Positions 1 to 12,806 of a stretch of 64,000 bases of DNA are shown piece by piece (the first letter of the stretch is position 1; every line of letters starts with the position of its first letter). Made by a program: the position numbers and the translations under genes. The notes under the pieces are model-generated. The model was not told the DNA's origin and did no database searches. It worked only from the letters and a program-made list of their open reading frames with translations. The DNA is from Neopestalotiopsis rosae. Taxonomy: Eukaryota > Ascomycota > Sordariomycetes > Amphisphaeriales > Sporocadaceae. Location of the stretch: assembly GCA_023078685.1 (NCBI GenBank), contig JALGAS010000004.1, positions 4,154,001 through 4,218,000 of the forward strand. The letters run 5' to 3'.

Positions 1-1401
1 GACGTGGAAGGACGCAGGGATCTTAATGAGGATATCGGGCCGTGTCAGTCCTTTTGGACAAAGATAGGTCACGGTTGGCGGGATTTGTCAATTGGGTTTT
101 TTGTTTTCCCCCCTAGATTCATCTGTGCATCTGTGCTACAATGGAACAGGCAGCAGGTGGTAGATCTTTGGGTTGTTTTCTTGGCGACGCGTGGAATTGA
201 TATTGACAAAGGACTTTGGACGTCAGGTGGATGATATTGATACCCGTGGTTTTTCCCATTATTATTTTGTGCTACAATCGTTCTTACTTTCGAGTATATT
301 CTTACCCTCTTCAGATTGATGAAGCGAACAGATATAAGCAAGCGAAATAGATGATTCTGAGCACCTAGGTTGAACAATATTACTTGGTTGAGAAAATTGC
401 CGTTGCCCTGAGCAGTGAGAAAATTGGTCAATACTCACTCTCCCATCAAGCTGTTCCTCGCATGCAAAAGTTTGATACCAAAAGGCTCATGCTGTATTCA
501 TGAATAAGCATTACAATACCATGCTCATAAGAAGAGAACTGGGCTGGTTGGCAGTTCAAGGAAAACCATGATGTAGAGGATGTCTGATGTCTCACTTTGG
601 TACAAGAAAGTTGTGCTAATTGAACAGAATATGTGAGCATATTATCCTTGCAAGCTAGTCACACTGCATCATCGTAAGGAACAAATATATGAAAAACTTT
701 CACGGGAGTCCAGATACGCCAATCATTCAAAAGTAATATGATCAAAATCAGCACCTTTCAGTGACAAGGAGGTTAGCCATTAGGGATATCCACTTCCACT
801 GAAACAGACACGATGATTCTCATGTTCGTTATGTATCTTATATCTGGTTCAGTGTTGGTCACTGTTGCCAGGTACTCAGACACTTGCCAAGAATGAAATT
901 TGTCACTAATATAGCAGGCTATGTGTGGATGGATATGCATATCCGAAAGTCAGACTTGTACGATGAGAGTCGTGGTGCGGGGCGGTCTTGTCTAACCAAG
1001 CTTGCCTCTCTCATGTAGGCGCGAAGGCGCGAGTTCACAGGGATCCTCGTTTCCTAGGCTCTGTACAGCCAAGACAGATGAAATGCAGGCAATCATACTC
1101 CCTCTTACAACATCCAACTACGGGGATGTTACGGGGCGTAGGCAGATCGACTGGTCGTGGTCAGAAGCATACCCGACATGCCCGAGTATCAATAGCCAGC
1201 CTTGGCCCTACCATGGAAAACATTCACCGTTTAAGACTGTCATAATGTTCAAAACTTTTAGTGCTGATTGAAACAAGCACTTGGATAAATGTGCTATTTC
1301 TCTCAGGCGATTTACCTACACAGTCTTTGCTATAGTTACAGGACAAAATATACCATTGACACTGATAGCTGTCGGGACAGAGATTACCCCCAAGCGTCAC
1401 C
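1..1401. other. Intergenic, no gene supported
   Basis: No reading frame here has recognisable protein sequence or a convincing exon structure. The short open frames on both strands have ordinary chance lengths for this base composition. The last few hundred bases before 1402 should contain the promoter and leader of the AtuA-family gene, but I see no clear TATA element. Confidence 0.5.
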
Positions 1402-3449
1402 ATGCCTGCAGTCAAGCAACCAATTCGGATCGGAGGCTGCTCTGGCGGTTTCTCAGATCGCCAAAGATCCATCCATGATTTAGCCAAGAGCGGCGCTGTG
1501 GATTGTATTATTGGAGACTGGCTCTCGGAGTGTACCATGACTCTGCACGGCGCCGAGAAGCAAAGGAACGAGCAGCTCAAGAGAGAGGGAAAGTTGACGG
1601 AAGCAGCACAGGGCCTCTTTGACCCAACCTTTCTCGACAACCTTTCGCCAGCCCTTACATACTGTCAGCAGTTTGGTATCAAGGTCGCTGTCAATGCGGG
1701 AGCCAGCGATACGGAGCTTCTGGCTCAACTTGTCGACCAGGAGGTCAAGAAACAGGGCCTCGGTCTCAAGGTTGCATGGGTCGCCGGAGATGAGGTGACG
1801 GACACTGTGAAGAAAATGTATGCCGAAGGAGAGGTCTTCCCAAGTCTGATGAATGGCAAGCCTCTGAAGGAGTGGGGTCACGATATTGTTGCTGCTCAGT
1901 AAGTTTGTAATCATACACCTCGACATGGAAGAGTGTACACTGACTCTGTTCCGAAGATGCTACATGGGAGGGTCTGGTGTCGCTGAGGCTCTCAAGCGAG
2001 GTGCCGATATTGTCATTGCCGGTCGCGTTGCTGACGCTGCTCCCACGATCGGTGCTGCCATGTGGTGGCATGGCTGGGACAGAGACACGGACTTTGATCA
2101 GATCGCTGGTTCCCTGGTGTGCGGACACTTGATCGAGTGCTCTGCTTACGTCACAGGTGGCTACTATTCGGGCTTCAAGAGCCTCATGGATGGATGCGAG
2201 AATCTTGGCTTCCCCATCGCCGAGGTACATGCCGATGGCAGCTGCATACTTACCAAGGAAGCCAACACTGGCGGAGAGGTTCGTTTTTCGAAGGCAAATC
2301 GAGACAATTGTCTGTGATACATGCTGACATGTAATGACGAACAGATATCCGTTGGCACCGTCTCATCGCAACTTCTCTATGAAATTCAGGGACCGCTCTA
2401 CTATGGCTCTGATGTTACAGCAAACCTGGAAGGTGTCGTAATGAAACAACTCGGCAAGGATAGAGTCTCCGTGACTGGAGTAAAAGGTCTACCAGCACCA
2501 GCAACTACAAAGGTTGGCATCACAGCCTGGGGTGGCTATCAGGCCGAGTTTCACGTCTACATCTGCGGTCTCGATCTCGAGGCCAAGGCAGAGTGGACAG
2601 AACGCCAGATCCGTTATTCAATCGGCGACGCCCTCAAGGATCTGACCTGCCTGGAGTTCCAGTTGCTGGGTTATTGCCCAGAGAACCCCAGGAACCAAGA
2701 TGTGGCCAGCGTCGACTTGCGAGTTTTTGTGCAAACCAAGAGGAAAGAATTGGTCGACAAGTTCACACTCGATGTCCCCGGGTTCAACAGGTGGTGCATG
2801 GAGAACTTTTTGCAAAGTTGCCCTGGTGCCACACTGGGAAATGACCAACGACAATCCCAGGGTAGAGAATTCTACGAGTATTTTGTCACCCTGATTCCCC
2901 AGTCAATACTCAAACATCAAGCCATCTTGATGTGGTCTGGAGAGACGATCGACATTCCCGTACAGAACAACGTGAAATCAGATTACCCGAGGGATCAGAA
3001 GAGCTACGAGACCAAGGATCCGGTGCCTTTGTCCAAGTTTGGGCCAACCACACGCGGACCACTTGGTTGGATCGTCGGAGGGAGGTCCGGGGATAAGGCG
3101 AGCGATGCCAATGTGGGATTTTACGTGCGCCACGAGGATGAGTGGGATTGGCTCAGGAGCATTCTTACCATTGACAAGATAGCACAGCTTCTCGACGGCA
3201 CAAACCGGGGGGCAAAGATTGAACGGTTTGAGATTCCGGGTATTCGGGCAGTGCACTTTCTGTTGAGGGACCACATTGACCGTGGTTTCAACTCCACTTC
3301 CGATGTTGACACTCTCGGCAAGAACCTGTAAGTTGAACACTTTTCAACACCAAGGCCTATATAAACTAACTGATATTTCAAGTTGTGAATATTTGCGGGC
3401 AAAGCATATTGATATCCCAAACAAATTCCTTACGAGAGGACGGTTCTAG
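1402..3449 (+). CDS. AtuA/DUF1446 family protein
   Basis: Four exons, 1402-1898, 1957-2278, 2345-3327 and 3383-3449, join in frame to give 622 residues. The introns are 55-66 bp with GT-AG ends. The N-terminal two thirds matches the acyclic terpene utilisation AtuA (DUF1446) family: IRIGGCSGGFSDR near residue 8, GADIVIAGRVADAAPT in exon 2, then TGG..SVGTVSSQLLYEI across the second junction. The C-terminus carries the family hallmark GGRSGDKASDANVGF at about residues 517-531 and ends with LRAKHIDIPNKFLTRGRF, encoded mostly by the small last exon. In bacteria AtuA is linked to citronellol/geraniol breakdown. The reaction of fungal members is not established, so a role in branched acyl or terpenoid catabolism is only inferred. 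Start chosen because the first ATG at 1402 precedes the conserved IRIGG motif by 7 residues. There are no predicted partners next to it. Confidence 0.9.
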
Positions 3450-4475
3450 GGGCAGATTAGGCACAGCGACAACGCATTCACTATTACATGGTGCTTTCAA
3501 TCCCTTTCCATACCGGGGCTATGACGAGAATAGGATGTCATGGGGGCGCTCTGGTTCAACCTTTTCGCGTCATGCGACTAAATAAATACACATATAGTTG
3601 CCTTTCAGCGCATCATTCTATGGCTGCTGCCAGCAGCTTTGTTGGCTCAGGATACTAGCTTCGTGAAAGAATCGGTCGAACTAGTTTCATATCTAGACTT
3701 CTTAACTTACTCAGAACTTCCTTCGATTCCTTTTTCATATGCTTTGCGAGGCTCGGCGCTTGATGATCATATGCCTCAGCTGAAATGCATTACTGCAACC
3801 CCAGCAAAGACAGCAACCGGAAGCGAACCTGCATGGACCTAAATATAACCCGAAACCCCAACCACTAGCTTGGTAGAATCCCTCGACCGCAATTGAACTT
3901 TGTTCACGCCTTTCTACAAGTAAGTAAGATAGATCCATAATCACTGCCAACTTGACTATCGATGACTCCATGACTCGAATAGTCAGTTGACTATACTCAT
4001 TAGATTGTTCTGAGTGTTTGCCGCCTATCTCAGTGATCCGACTCCGTTCCCAATCCGGCCTCCAATGATCATCGTGGAGGCTTGAGTCCTCATGCCGGCT
4101 AAATGCAAAGCAGCCATGTAATACTACTCTGTGACCTATAGTACTAGCCAAATTGAGCATTTCAATTGCAGGCAAAGAGCGATTCATGATGCGCAGTAAC
4201 GCAATTTCCATCCTGAAGACAATCAAAACCACTTGTCCCGGTGAGGCTTAATCACTTACACTGCTTGGCAATCTACATGCCACAGCCAGTTGTTTGCATC
4301 TCGCTTTGCTTTTGTTGATTCTCTGTCCCGCCCAAACCGCAAAATACTGCAAAGTACTCCACAAACTCGACTTGAATTCGATGCAATACTTGAACTTCAG
4401 AACCCAGAAGACCTCCTACTCTCCCTCCAATCTACTGCATATCATCATCCTGGGACGATCTAAACAGTCTCTACA
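3450..4475. other. Intergenic, promoter side of the deacetylase gene
   Basis: No gene supported. The last 100 bases before 4476 are pyrimidine-rich (for example ctcctactctccctccaatc), which is typical of fungal promoter and leader sequence. A minus-strand open frame at 3735-4232 has no recognisable content and begins at a non-ATG codon. Confidence 0.4.
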
Positions 4476-5467
4476 ATGCAGCTGACATCCCTCCTTTTCT
4501 CTCTTGTCGTGGCGAGTGCTGTCTCATCTATGGCAGTTCCTCGCCCTATCGACCTTATTCGCCGTGCACACACGACTGGAACCGTTATCACAAAGTGCTC
4601 CAAGCCTGGAGTTCTGGCTCTAGCGTTTGATGACGGTCCCTATACCTGTATGTACCTTGCCATGGCTGGAAATGACCTTGTTTGCTAAGAGTGTTTCACT
4701 TTACCCAGACACGTCGGCCCTGGTCGACAAGCTGGATGCTGCTGGAGCAAAGGGCACCTTCTTCTTCACCGGTACTCTTTATGGTGAGCAGGACATTCAA
4801 GTCGAATATAAGCCTGTTGTTGAACTGAAAGCTAGGGTGCATCTACAACCAGAAAGCTGCCGTGAAGAAAGCATACGACAATGGCCATCAGGTTTCTTCG
4901 CACACATGGCAAGTTATAAACATCCAAGCTATGCTCATATCCTGATATTGACCATCTGTTCATCACAGGACGCATGCAAATCTTGCCAATCTTGGCACCT
5001 CTCAGATTCAGTCTGAGATGACCAAGGTCGAGCAAGCCTTTGTCAACATCTTTGGCAAAAAGCCAGCCTACATGCGCCCCCCAAACCTGGCAACTAGCTC
5101 CAGCATGCTGTCAGTCATGAGCCAGATGGGATATGCAGTGATCACAGACGACATCGATGCCGGCGACTGGAATCATCAGACTGCGCAGCAGAGCGAGCAG
5201 AAGTTCACCCAGGCCGGAGCAAGTGGCAACGGGCACATCCCGCTCATGCACGAGACTTATGACTCGACTGTCAACACGTTGGTACCGTGGCTCATTAACT
5301 GGGCCAAGAGCAACAATCTCAAGATTGTGACTGTTGGTAAGTTACAGTAATAACCCCGTGCCTGCTACTGGTCAGTCCTAACCTCCGTTTTAGCTGAATG
5401 CCTCGACGACGCTGCAAACATGTACCAGCCAGGTACATTCACAGGCAATGGTGCCACGAGCTGCTGA
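4476..5467 (+). CDS. Secreted polysaccharide (chitin) deacetylase, NodB domain
   Basis: Five exons (4476-4647, 4709-4783, 4836-4908, 4969-5336, 5394-5467) give 253 residues. A hydrophobic signal peptide occupies about residues 1-19. The carbohydrate esterase family 4 NodB motifs are all present: FDDGPY at 51-56 (catalytic base D52 and metal ligand D53), SSHTWTHA at 103-110 (metal ligands H105 and H109), RPPN at 143-146, then DAGDW and LMHET towards the C-terminus. The family removes N-acetyl groups from chitin or related polymers outside the cell or in the wall. No chitin-binding module or GPI tail is seen, so this is a single-domain secreted enzyme. The third intron starts with GC rather than GT (GCAAGT at 4909). 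Without that splice the conserved W107-T108-H109 would be broken. Substrate (chitin, chitosan or xylan) cannot be told from sequence. Confidence 0.92.
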
Positions 5468-5812
5468 TTCAGGATGGCACAAACTAATTAATACATCTCT
5501 GTCATATGAAGTTCTCACATCGCGATGAGAGTGACATCCTTAATGTAAACCGATCATCACAAGAGATTATGAGGTGTCTGACGTCGGAGAAAACTTCAAC
5601 CATAGCTTCAATTTGGACATCTGGACTATTTCTCCTCGTCTCCATCTTCTTCCCAATCTTCATCATCATTGTCTATATTCTTACCCACGAGCCACTACTG
5701 ACGTCCGAGATGATAATCCGCTCTCCCTAGCCCATTCTATCTTTGCCACAAGGTCCTAACGGACATGGCCCAAACAATGAGAGAGAGAGAAAAAACCAGT
5801 AGGTGGCTACTA
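5468..5812. other. Short convergent intergenic region
   Basis: About 345 bases between the 3' ends of the deacetylase gene (+) and the short-chain dehydrogenase gene (-). It should hold both polyadenylation regions. Nothing else recognised. Confidence 0.5.
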
Positions 5813-7120
5813 TCAAACGCGGAAAGAAGTTGTGACAGATTCGCACCATTTCGTGAAACGAACCGATATCCCATTGCCTCCATCTTCCTGAGACTTGAGC
5901 CCAGCAGCCACATGGTCAGGCAGCGGGCCAAAACGACCCCATGGGATGATGTATGCTCCATTTCTGTCCATTGTTACCTCTGGCGAGAATCCGGCAAAGA
6001 TCTCGGTAACTGCACCAGCCTTGGGGCCTTTGAACACGACTCCCTGGCGCATGTGTCAGAAGCAAAAGCACTCCATTTTCGTGGCACGTGCTACTCACCA
6101 TCAGCGCCCTGAGGGGGGCAGGAAAATTCCTCTGGAGTTCAGTTTTCAGAAACCCTGGATGCAGCGACTATGCTCATGTTAGTTACATCTGGTCCTCTAG
6201 ATTTCGATGCCCGGGATATAAGCCTACCACACTGATGATTCCATGCCTACCCAAGTCCTGAGCGTACTCATGAGAAAGGTAAACAACACCCGCCTTGGAC
6301 TGCATGTAGTTTGAAGAGGGACTGTCGTGTAATTTGGGGGCCTCAATGTCTTTATCCCACTAAAAATATCCGAATGAGTGCATGTTCAAAAACCCAGCCA
6401 TGGATAGTGGATGCGCGCGCGCGAGAGAGAGAGACGTACGACGATGCCACCTTTGGGCGTACCGAGCGCAATGATGGAGGAGACCCAGACAACTCGAACG
6501 CTGCCTGATAAGCAAGACTTGGCTGTGCTCAATAGAACCGGCTTCAGTAGCTCAGTCAGGAGGAAAGGGCCGATTGCATTCGTTGCAAGCATAAGTTCGT
6601 GTCCCTAGTGTTCTGGGTTAGCCAGAGCGAGACGAAGGATCAAGGGAATATCTTGCGCAATCTTCACCTGTTTAGATTTGCTGTCTGCCGGCGTATTCAT
6701 CACACCGGCATTATGAAAGAGAACATTCAGTTGCTGCTCCTGCGACATGAACTTGTCGACAGCAGGTTTGATAGAGGACAGATCCGAAAGGTCGAGCAGG
6801 ATGTATTCTAGTCGACCACTACTGTTGGGCCACGACTCTCTGATGCTGTCAATGGCAGAATGTATCTTCGTCAAGGAACGAGTCGCAATATATACGGTCG
6901 CGTTCTTGCCGTAGAGCATTTTCGCCAACTCCAAGCCGATACCTGTTGCGGCTACATAGAATAAGACGCTCGTCAATATTTTCTTACAATCAAAGGCGCA
7001 TTTGGTAAGCAAAAACAGGTACACACCACCAGTTATCAAGTAAACATTGCCTTTGAGATCAGGGATATGCTCCTCTGTAAAAGTTGGGCATGGTGGCACA
7101 ACTTGACTTGGAAGAGACAT
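5813..7120 (-). CDS. Short-chain dehydrogenase/reductase, retinol dehydrogenase-like
   Basis: Six exons on the minus strand (7120-7027, 6951-6668, 6604-6440, 6359-6228, 6167-6099, 6043-5813) join in frame to 324 residues. The Rossmann nucleotide-binding motif TGAATGIG is at residues 30-37, assembled across the first intron. NAG follows in HNAGVM, a serine in the VSS segment, and the catalytic YxxxK is Y199-K203 (YMQSK). The C-terminal part reads HPGFLKTELQR, FAGFSPEV, NGAYIIPWGR, a signature of the fungal branch of extended retinol-dehydrogenase-like SDRs. Each of these six segments only appears with the exon boundaries given, which supports the model. The enzyme should oxidise or reduce a hydroxyl or carbonyl group with NAD(P)(H), but the substrate is unknown. 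A TATA-like stretch (tctatataaaga, 7190-7201) lies about 70 bp upstream of the ATG. Confidence 0.9.
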
Positions 7121-8244
7121 GGTGATGGAACTTTGTTGAGAGACTTGTGATGAATCGATGGTATTGATAGATATTTGTTACTGGTTGGTCTATATAAAGA
7201 GTGCGATATGGGTTCAGCTGGCATGATTTTTATAGATGGACATGAAGTTCTCATATCTTTGGCAGAGCCCATTGACCAATGTTTCCGCCGGCTGCCGTGG
7301 CCATGCGAACAATGGCCCAGAAGCACGAAAACTTCGGACATTGGATATTGAATGTAGATTCCTTGTGATGAGAGATTATTTTCGGAATAAAGTGCATTTC
7401 CATGAACTGACAACCCGACTGTGTTGGTGCCTCCGGGTGGCTGAGCACTCGGATTTATAAGTCTACGGGATTCCAGCAACGAAAACCCGGCCCACACCGG
7501 GGTCCGCGGCTGGCCATCTTAGCTTCTGTACCCGTGCCACGCCCCACCCACTGCGGCCGGTTTTTTCGTTCCTCAAAGCACCATCCTGCGGGTACCCAGG
7601 TAGGTAGCCTTTGTCTTGAACGTCAAGGATAGATCAATACATTTCGCAATCAAACGTCGAAATGAGTATGTATCGCATCGAGGTTATCTTTCGAAATTTG
7701 TAGCTGTGATGGTAATCCAACCCCGCGGACAATTGTGCAATTCAACTTTCTACCATTCACTGTCAACTTTATGAACGCGACTGCTATACTCGCCTTGCCA
7801 ATATACAATCATGTCTCGGCCACAGAGCAACATGGGAGAATTGTGAATGAGAAAACGAGACCGCAGGCAGAAGCATGGAGTGAATATGATGATGTTAATA
7901 AAGTTCTAGTATAAGGCACAACAGAAATAGAGACAACATTGAAGTGGTTGATCCAGAGAATGATAATACAGATCCGTACAGTTTACACATGAATGCACAA
8001 GAGGTCACTGGCAATACTGGAAGGGCAGAAGACAAGACCCCACTGAACAGACACCCCGGCTGATTGAGCACGGTCGCGCGACGGTCGCGCGCCTGCCCAC
8101 CCATAACCCACCCACCAGCCAACCAATTGACCACCCACATTGCGGCTCTGAAGCGAAGCTCAACCACTCACCTCGAATTTCAGACTTCACGGTAAAACAC
8201 CGGCGATCCGATCTCGAGTGGTTCGGCTCTATCGAGCGAGGATC
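7121..8244. other. Divergent promoter region
   Basis: Just over 1.1 kb between two divergently transcribed genes, the SDR (-) and the Zn2Cys6 regulator (+). No coding frame supported. A CCCACCCA-rich stretch lies near 8094-8113, close to the regulator's start. A shared promoter is possible but not shown. Confidence 0.4.
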
Positions 8245-10998
8245 ATGTCTGCCGACTCGACCGACCCTTCAGCCTACCCGGCCTTGGCTGAGGCTGTCGC
8301 TGCCGTCCATGAGCACGAAGCCCACGCCCACGCCCACGCCCAGGTTGCTGCTGCTGCTGCTGCCGCCGCCGCCGTCGCTGCAGAAGGAGATGCTGCAGCA
8401 GAAATTCAAGCCGAGACTGCAACAGAGTCAAGGTTAGCATCTGGAGTCCCAGCAACTGGATCTGGACATGGACCTGGAGCGGTAGATGGACCCGAAACTG
8501 ATAGCACAACTGAGACCCTACCTGAATCCGGACCTCAGCCTCCATCGCCGCAGGATCAACAATCCCATCACCACCATCCTCATCCTCACCATTACTCCGA
8601 TCACCACCGCTCCGATCAGCAGCCACAGCAGTTGCCGCTGCCGCTGCCGCCGCCGCCGCCGACGACGACGACGACAACGACGCACGACCAGCACCAAGCT
8701 CCTACTGCAGCGCACCCAGACTCGCCTTCGCAATCGCAATCGCAAAGCGACAGCCACCAGCTGCCTGCCTCTCTCCAGTACGACGGTCTTTCCGTTGCCG
8801 CCACTGCTGTTGCCCACCATGGATTACAGGCTCTCGAGGCTGCTACGGCTGCCGCCGTTGCTCCGAGCCCTTTAGCCCAGCAGTATGCCCAGTCCGCTTC
8901 AATGCATGTCACTGAAGGCACTCCATATACCCCCATGACTCCCCATCAGTCTGTACACAATGGCGCTTCCATGAGTCCTACTCCGCTGCAACCGCAACCT
9001 CACCAGCCTTCTCACCAGCTACCACCACATATGCCACCACAACAACAGCAACACCAGCAACATCAGCAGCCGCCGCAAGCTGCTCAAAAGGTCACAAGAC
9101 TTCGCCGGGCTTGCGACATGTGCAGCTCGCGCAAGGTCAAGGTAAGCCTCGCCCTCTTTGCAAATGTTACTTCTTAGCTGCAAATGCTAACCTCCAACGT
9201 CTGTATCTAGTGTGACGAGAGTGGCCCGCCCTGTAAGCCGTGCAAGGATCTCAATGTCGAATGTACATTTTCTAGGGAGATGAAGCGGCGTGGTCCCCCA
9301 AACAAACACGCAGAGGCGGCCAAGGCGGCCAAACGAGCTAGAATGGAGGGACTTTCACCGGTTCAGAGTATCACCGATGCCCGGGCCATCCTTGGCGGCC
9401 AGGCGAATGTTCTCGACGCCGAGGTCATCGCCCCTTGGCCTGTCTTGACTCTTTTAGTAGATGACTTCTTTACTTACATCCATCCTCTCATGCCCTTTCC
9501 TCATGAACCCACCTTCCGGGCTGCTTTCAATGCCCGCGCTGACCGGACGAGCACCGACTTTCTTGCCCTCCTTGCTAGTATGATAGGCGTGCTCGTTGCC
9601 TCGTTTCCTCGAAGTGCTCGTGCACATCTAAAGGCGACGCACAGCACCAATCTCTTTCCGACAGCCATCACCATGATTGATCGCTGTCGCGCCGTGGCAA
9701 TGGACGCCCGCGGGTCGACCTACATGGCCAAGGAAGACATGACCGTTGACGACGCAACCACAAGCTATTTTCTAGCTCTGTCAGCTGCCTATACCTTGCA
9801 ATGGAAAACTTGCAAGAGATTCATGGCCGAAACCATGACCTTCTGTCGAGAACTGCTAGCTCACCGACGATCAGACGCGGTCTCAAGTGTGGCCGACATC
9901 GCTGCTGCTCTGAGCGGCACCAACAGGGCAATGGATCACATTCAGGATCAGATTAGCAAGCGCATCTTTTGGGTCATGGTTGCTGGGCTGCGATCAATGA
10001 CACAGCTGGGCGCATCTATCAATGAGATACCGCTCCCGCCACCAACTACGCAGGAACCATATCCTGACCTGCCCGTCGAGGTTGACGACGAGCTGATATA
10101 CCCACACCAGATTCTGGCCCAGCCCGAAGGTACTACGGCTCTTATTACAGGCTTCAATCACAATGTGAACACCTACATGGCCATGAATGAGCTTGTTGGC
10201 GTTGACATGTGCTACGGTATCAACTTCTTCGAGTGGTCTGCGCAAAAGTCCATGTTGAGCAACGCGCTCTCCTCTACCAAAGCCCACTTGGAAAGGCTAC
10301 CCGACTCGCTTCAGATCAATATAGATCCGGCGCAGCTCGAGAACGGCCTCGGTGCCGTGGCTGATGACCCAAACCTGCGATACTATCCGCCAGCATTTCC
10401 GGCGACTCAACCACCCAATGACGTGCGTCACGCTTTGGCCGAGGACCCCCATCGACGAAGGCGATTGCAGTTGGAGATCCAGAAAGCCAATATTTACGCA
10501 TCTCAATTAGCCACCCGTTCGTATTTTGTCGAACGCTATCTAAATCTCCGTGACCACCACAAGGCACAAGAACACTTGTCCAATAATTCGGCCGCCGCTG
10601 GGGACGCGAAAACCAATGGCGACGTACGTGATGAAATGGACAACATGGTGTACGAAGAGCGCGAGGCCATTATCAAGAATTTGCTCACAGTGCTGACCTC
10701 CATCACGCAACGCAACATGGAGCCAAACGGTGTCTCACTGGTCAACAAAATCCGGCAAATTGCGAGCACACTACTCAACGATGCTCCAGAGCGCAAGGGT
10801 CCAGTGGCCAAGCAAGCAGAGGAATATCTTGGCAAGTTTCTTGAGATACTAGTCAAGCTGGAGCGTACCGGCGCCAACACTGCACCCGGTACCATGACAC
10901 CACAGGATGAAGACGACGAGCTACAGCACTGGGCCAGCCTGCGAGACTACCAAATTCAGTTTGTCAATAGTGGCGGCTTCCTTGGGTCGTCGTACTAG
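8245..10998 (+). CDS. Zn2Cys6 transcription factor with low-complexity N-terminus
   Basis: Two exons, 8245-9141 and 9211-10998, give 894 residues. The binuclear zinc cluster C290-x2-C293-x6-C300-x6-C307-x2-C310-x6-C317 is complete. The intron falls exactly between the first basic loop (SSRKVK) and C300. The cluster is preceded by about 285 residues of low complexity: HAHAHAHA, a polyalanine run, His-Pro-rich HHHHPHPHH, a PPPPP-TTTTTTT stretch, QSQSQSQS and QQQQHQQHQQ. After the cluster comes KRRGPPNKHAEAAKAAKRAR, a basic linker, then a fungal-specific transcription factor domain beginning about FFTYIHPLMPFPHEPTF and continuing for several hundred residues. The protein should be a nuclear DNA-binding regulator. 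Its targets are unknown. I chose 8245 because it is the first in-frame ATG. The upstream open frame from 8218 starts at GTG. Confidence 0.92.
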
Positions 10999-12284
10999 CT
11001 CTATGATGCTGCCGTCGTTAGTCGTCAGGCGATGCCTTGATATTGATCATCATCTGTATAGTAGAACTTTGCCCAGCCCTTTGTTACCTTATACCCAATT
11101 TTTCCTAGGTCGTGGCAAGGAGTTTATGGGTTCAACAGAACTGGCAAGCGTTGCCGCCGTCGAACTAGAATGGGTTGAAATGACTAGACTTCTGAAATTA
11201 TGAAATACTAGCACCCTTTCCCAGGCCATCATGCCTCTGTATTATTGTTGCAATGTGACGATTTAGCCATTAAGATGAATTACAATTACTGACGGCATGG
11301 CAGCAGCAACCTCGTTCAGGTATGGATCACTTTCAAGAGCTCGGCGTGTTATCGACAAAAGCGCAAGAGGCTGTTTCGTGATTAAGGCTTACAGGAATTT
11401 TAACCGATGAGTTGCTTCGCCTTCTTTTCGTGATCGTATAGAGGAGCCGCTTTGCCATGACCGGGTCCAGCAATACTTATGTGCATGACCTTTCCGATGT
11501 TGGCTTTCTGTTGGCATAATAAAGCATCAGGCCACCTTCTCCCGTTATCAAATCGCCAGCAGTCTTCGGTCGGCAAGATCGTTGGGGCTCAATCGGCGAT
11601 GCAGCGGGTGATGCGATAGCCCAGGTGACTGACCAGAACACTGCGAATGGACAAGTCAAGACAGCCGTGCATTGCAGTGATGTATTGTATCTGGCAAAGT
11701 CACAAAAGAAATTGCAAAGCTCCGAGTATGACCACTAATGCTTGTGACGTTATCATTCATGGAGTGCTCGCTGTTTCTCTATACACCACTCCTGGGTATT
11801 CCAGAAATAGTAGCAAGTGCAACGCATCTATTGTAAACCCCAATGGTATCCACTTCTCCAATCGAAGTTGTGGCCTAGGGCCGTGTAGGCTGAATCTTCT
11901 GAATCTTTTGCAATGGACGCCTCATACGGTGAGAGCCTTGTGTAATGGACAATTCCAGCGCTGCCATTCTACCTCTCGTATACACAGCTCAGCACCAATA
12001 CCGCCATGGCCTAATCTGAGTGATTCTTTTCTCGAAACCATACCTAGCGATACCGAGATACTATCCAAGATAGACTCGTCAGTATATTACAATGAGAAAA
12101 GCTGTGAATCTGGAGATGATAGAAAGATGAATATACCTCATCGATTCAAGGCCTTTACTATCACACATAACGTCGATGATTGCATATATTCCGCCAGCAA
12201 CAATGAATACGTTTCTAATGATGTATTGCTTAATGGTTGACATGTAAGGGACGCCTTAAGAATTTAGGATAATTTTCTTTTCTT
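10999..12284. other. Intergenic, no gene supported
   Basis: About 1.3 kb downstream of the regulator. One 197-codon plus-strand frame (11647-12240) is open, but its translation shows no recognisable family, biased composition or flanking splice sites. I treat it as chance. Confidence 0.4.
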
Positions 12285-12806
12285 TCACGTTTTCATTTCG
12301 TTTCGATAGGAAGAAGAAAAGGAAAGAAAACATCTCCCACGGCGTCCACGTTGGCTCTTGACTAGCTGCCCCAGGCAGTGGACCAGCTGATCGCGTTTGG
12401 CCTTGTCTTTTGGGGTGCGCGGTCTCGTCTTGACGACTTGGGACTTCCAGAAGTCCCTCCAAAACTTGGACATCACTCGGTTAGTGGGGTTGATGACAAG
12501 CCACTCGAGGCCGGTTTGTTGGAGGAGTTCCCGGATGTCCTTGAAGTAGAGGACGACCGGTTTTCGTGGCGCTTCTCGACACTCGAGCATTACTTCGTTC
12601 TTGATAGCTAAGTGCCACCACTATCGGAGGTCATCATGACAGTTTCCCACGGAAAGGATAGCCAGAGCGTAAGTAAGGCCGGCAGTGGGGGGATTAACTC
12701 GTAGGAAGAATCGAAAGCCATGCTGATAAACAGTGATAGTCTGTATTGATCGCGGTTTGTGGACAGTCAGCGTGGCGCGATCTCCGTAACATGGGCAGAG
12801 GAACAA
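12285..12806 (-). pseudogene. Candidate broken small gene with one in-frame stop
   Basis: One minus-strand frame stays open from 12806 to 12285 except for a single TAG at 12623-12621. On both sides the translation looks protein-like: SIQTITVYQHGFRFFLRVN before the stop, and WWHLAIKNEVMLECREAP then GLEWLVINPTNRVMSKFW after it. The frame is identical on both sides, and no usable intron removes the stop: the nearest GT before it would make an intron of under 40 bp. A CAG to TAG change would explain the stop. A possible splice acceptor (ttgcag) sits just upstream at 12820-12815, so an earlier exon may exist. I do not recognise the family. The alternative is that both halves are chance frames. Confidence 0.4.

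Noticed and set aside
6099..6167. Suspected frameshift in the six-exon SDR at a G-run
   Set aside because: The plus-strand run at 6113-6118 has six G. With six, the exon reads straight through to its GTGAGT donor, so the gene is intact.
11647..12240. 197-codon plus-strand frame as a gene
   Set aside because: No family resemblance, no composition or splice support, and a length reachable by chance in this region.
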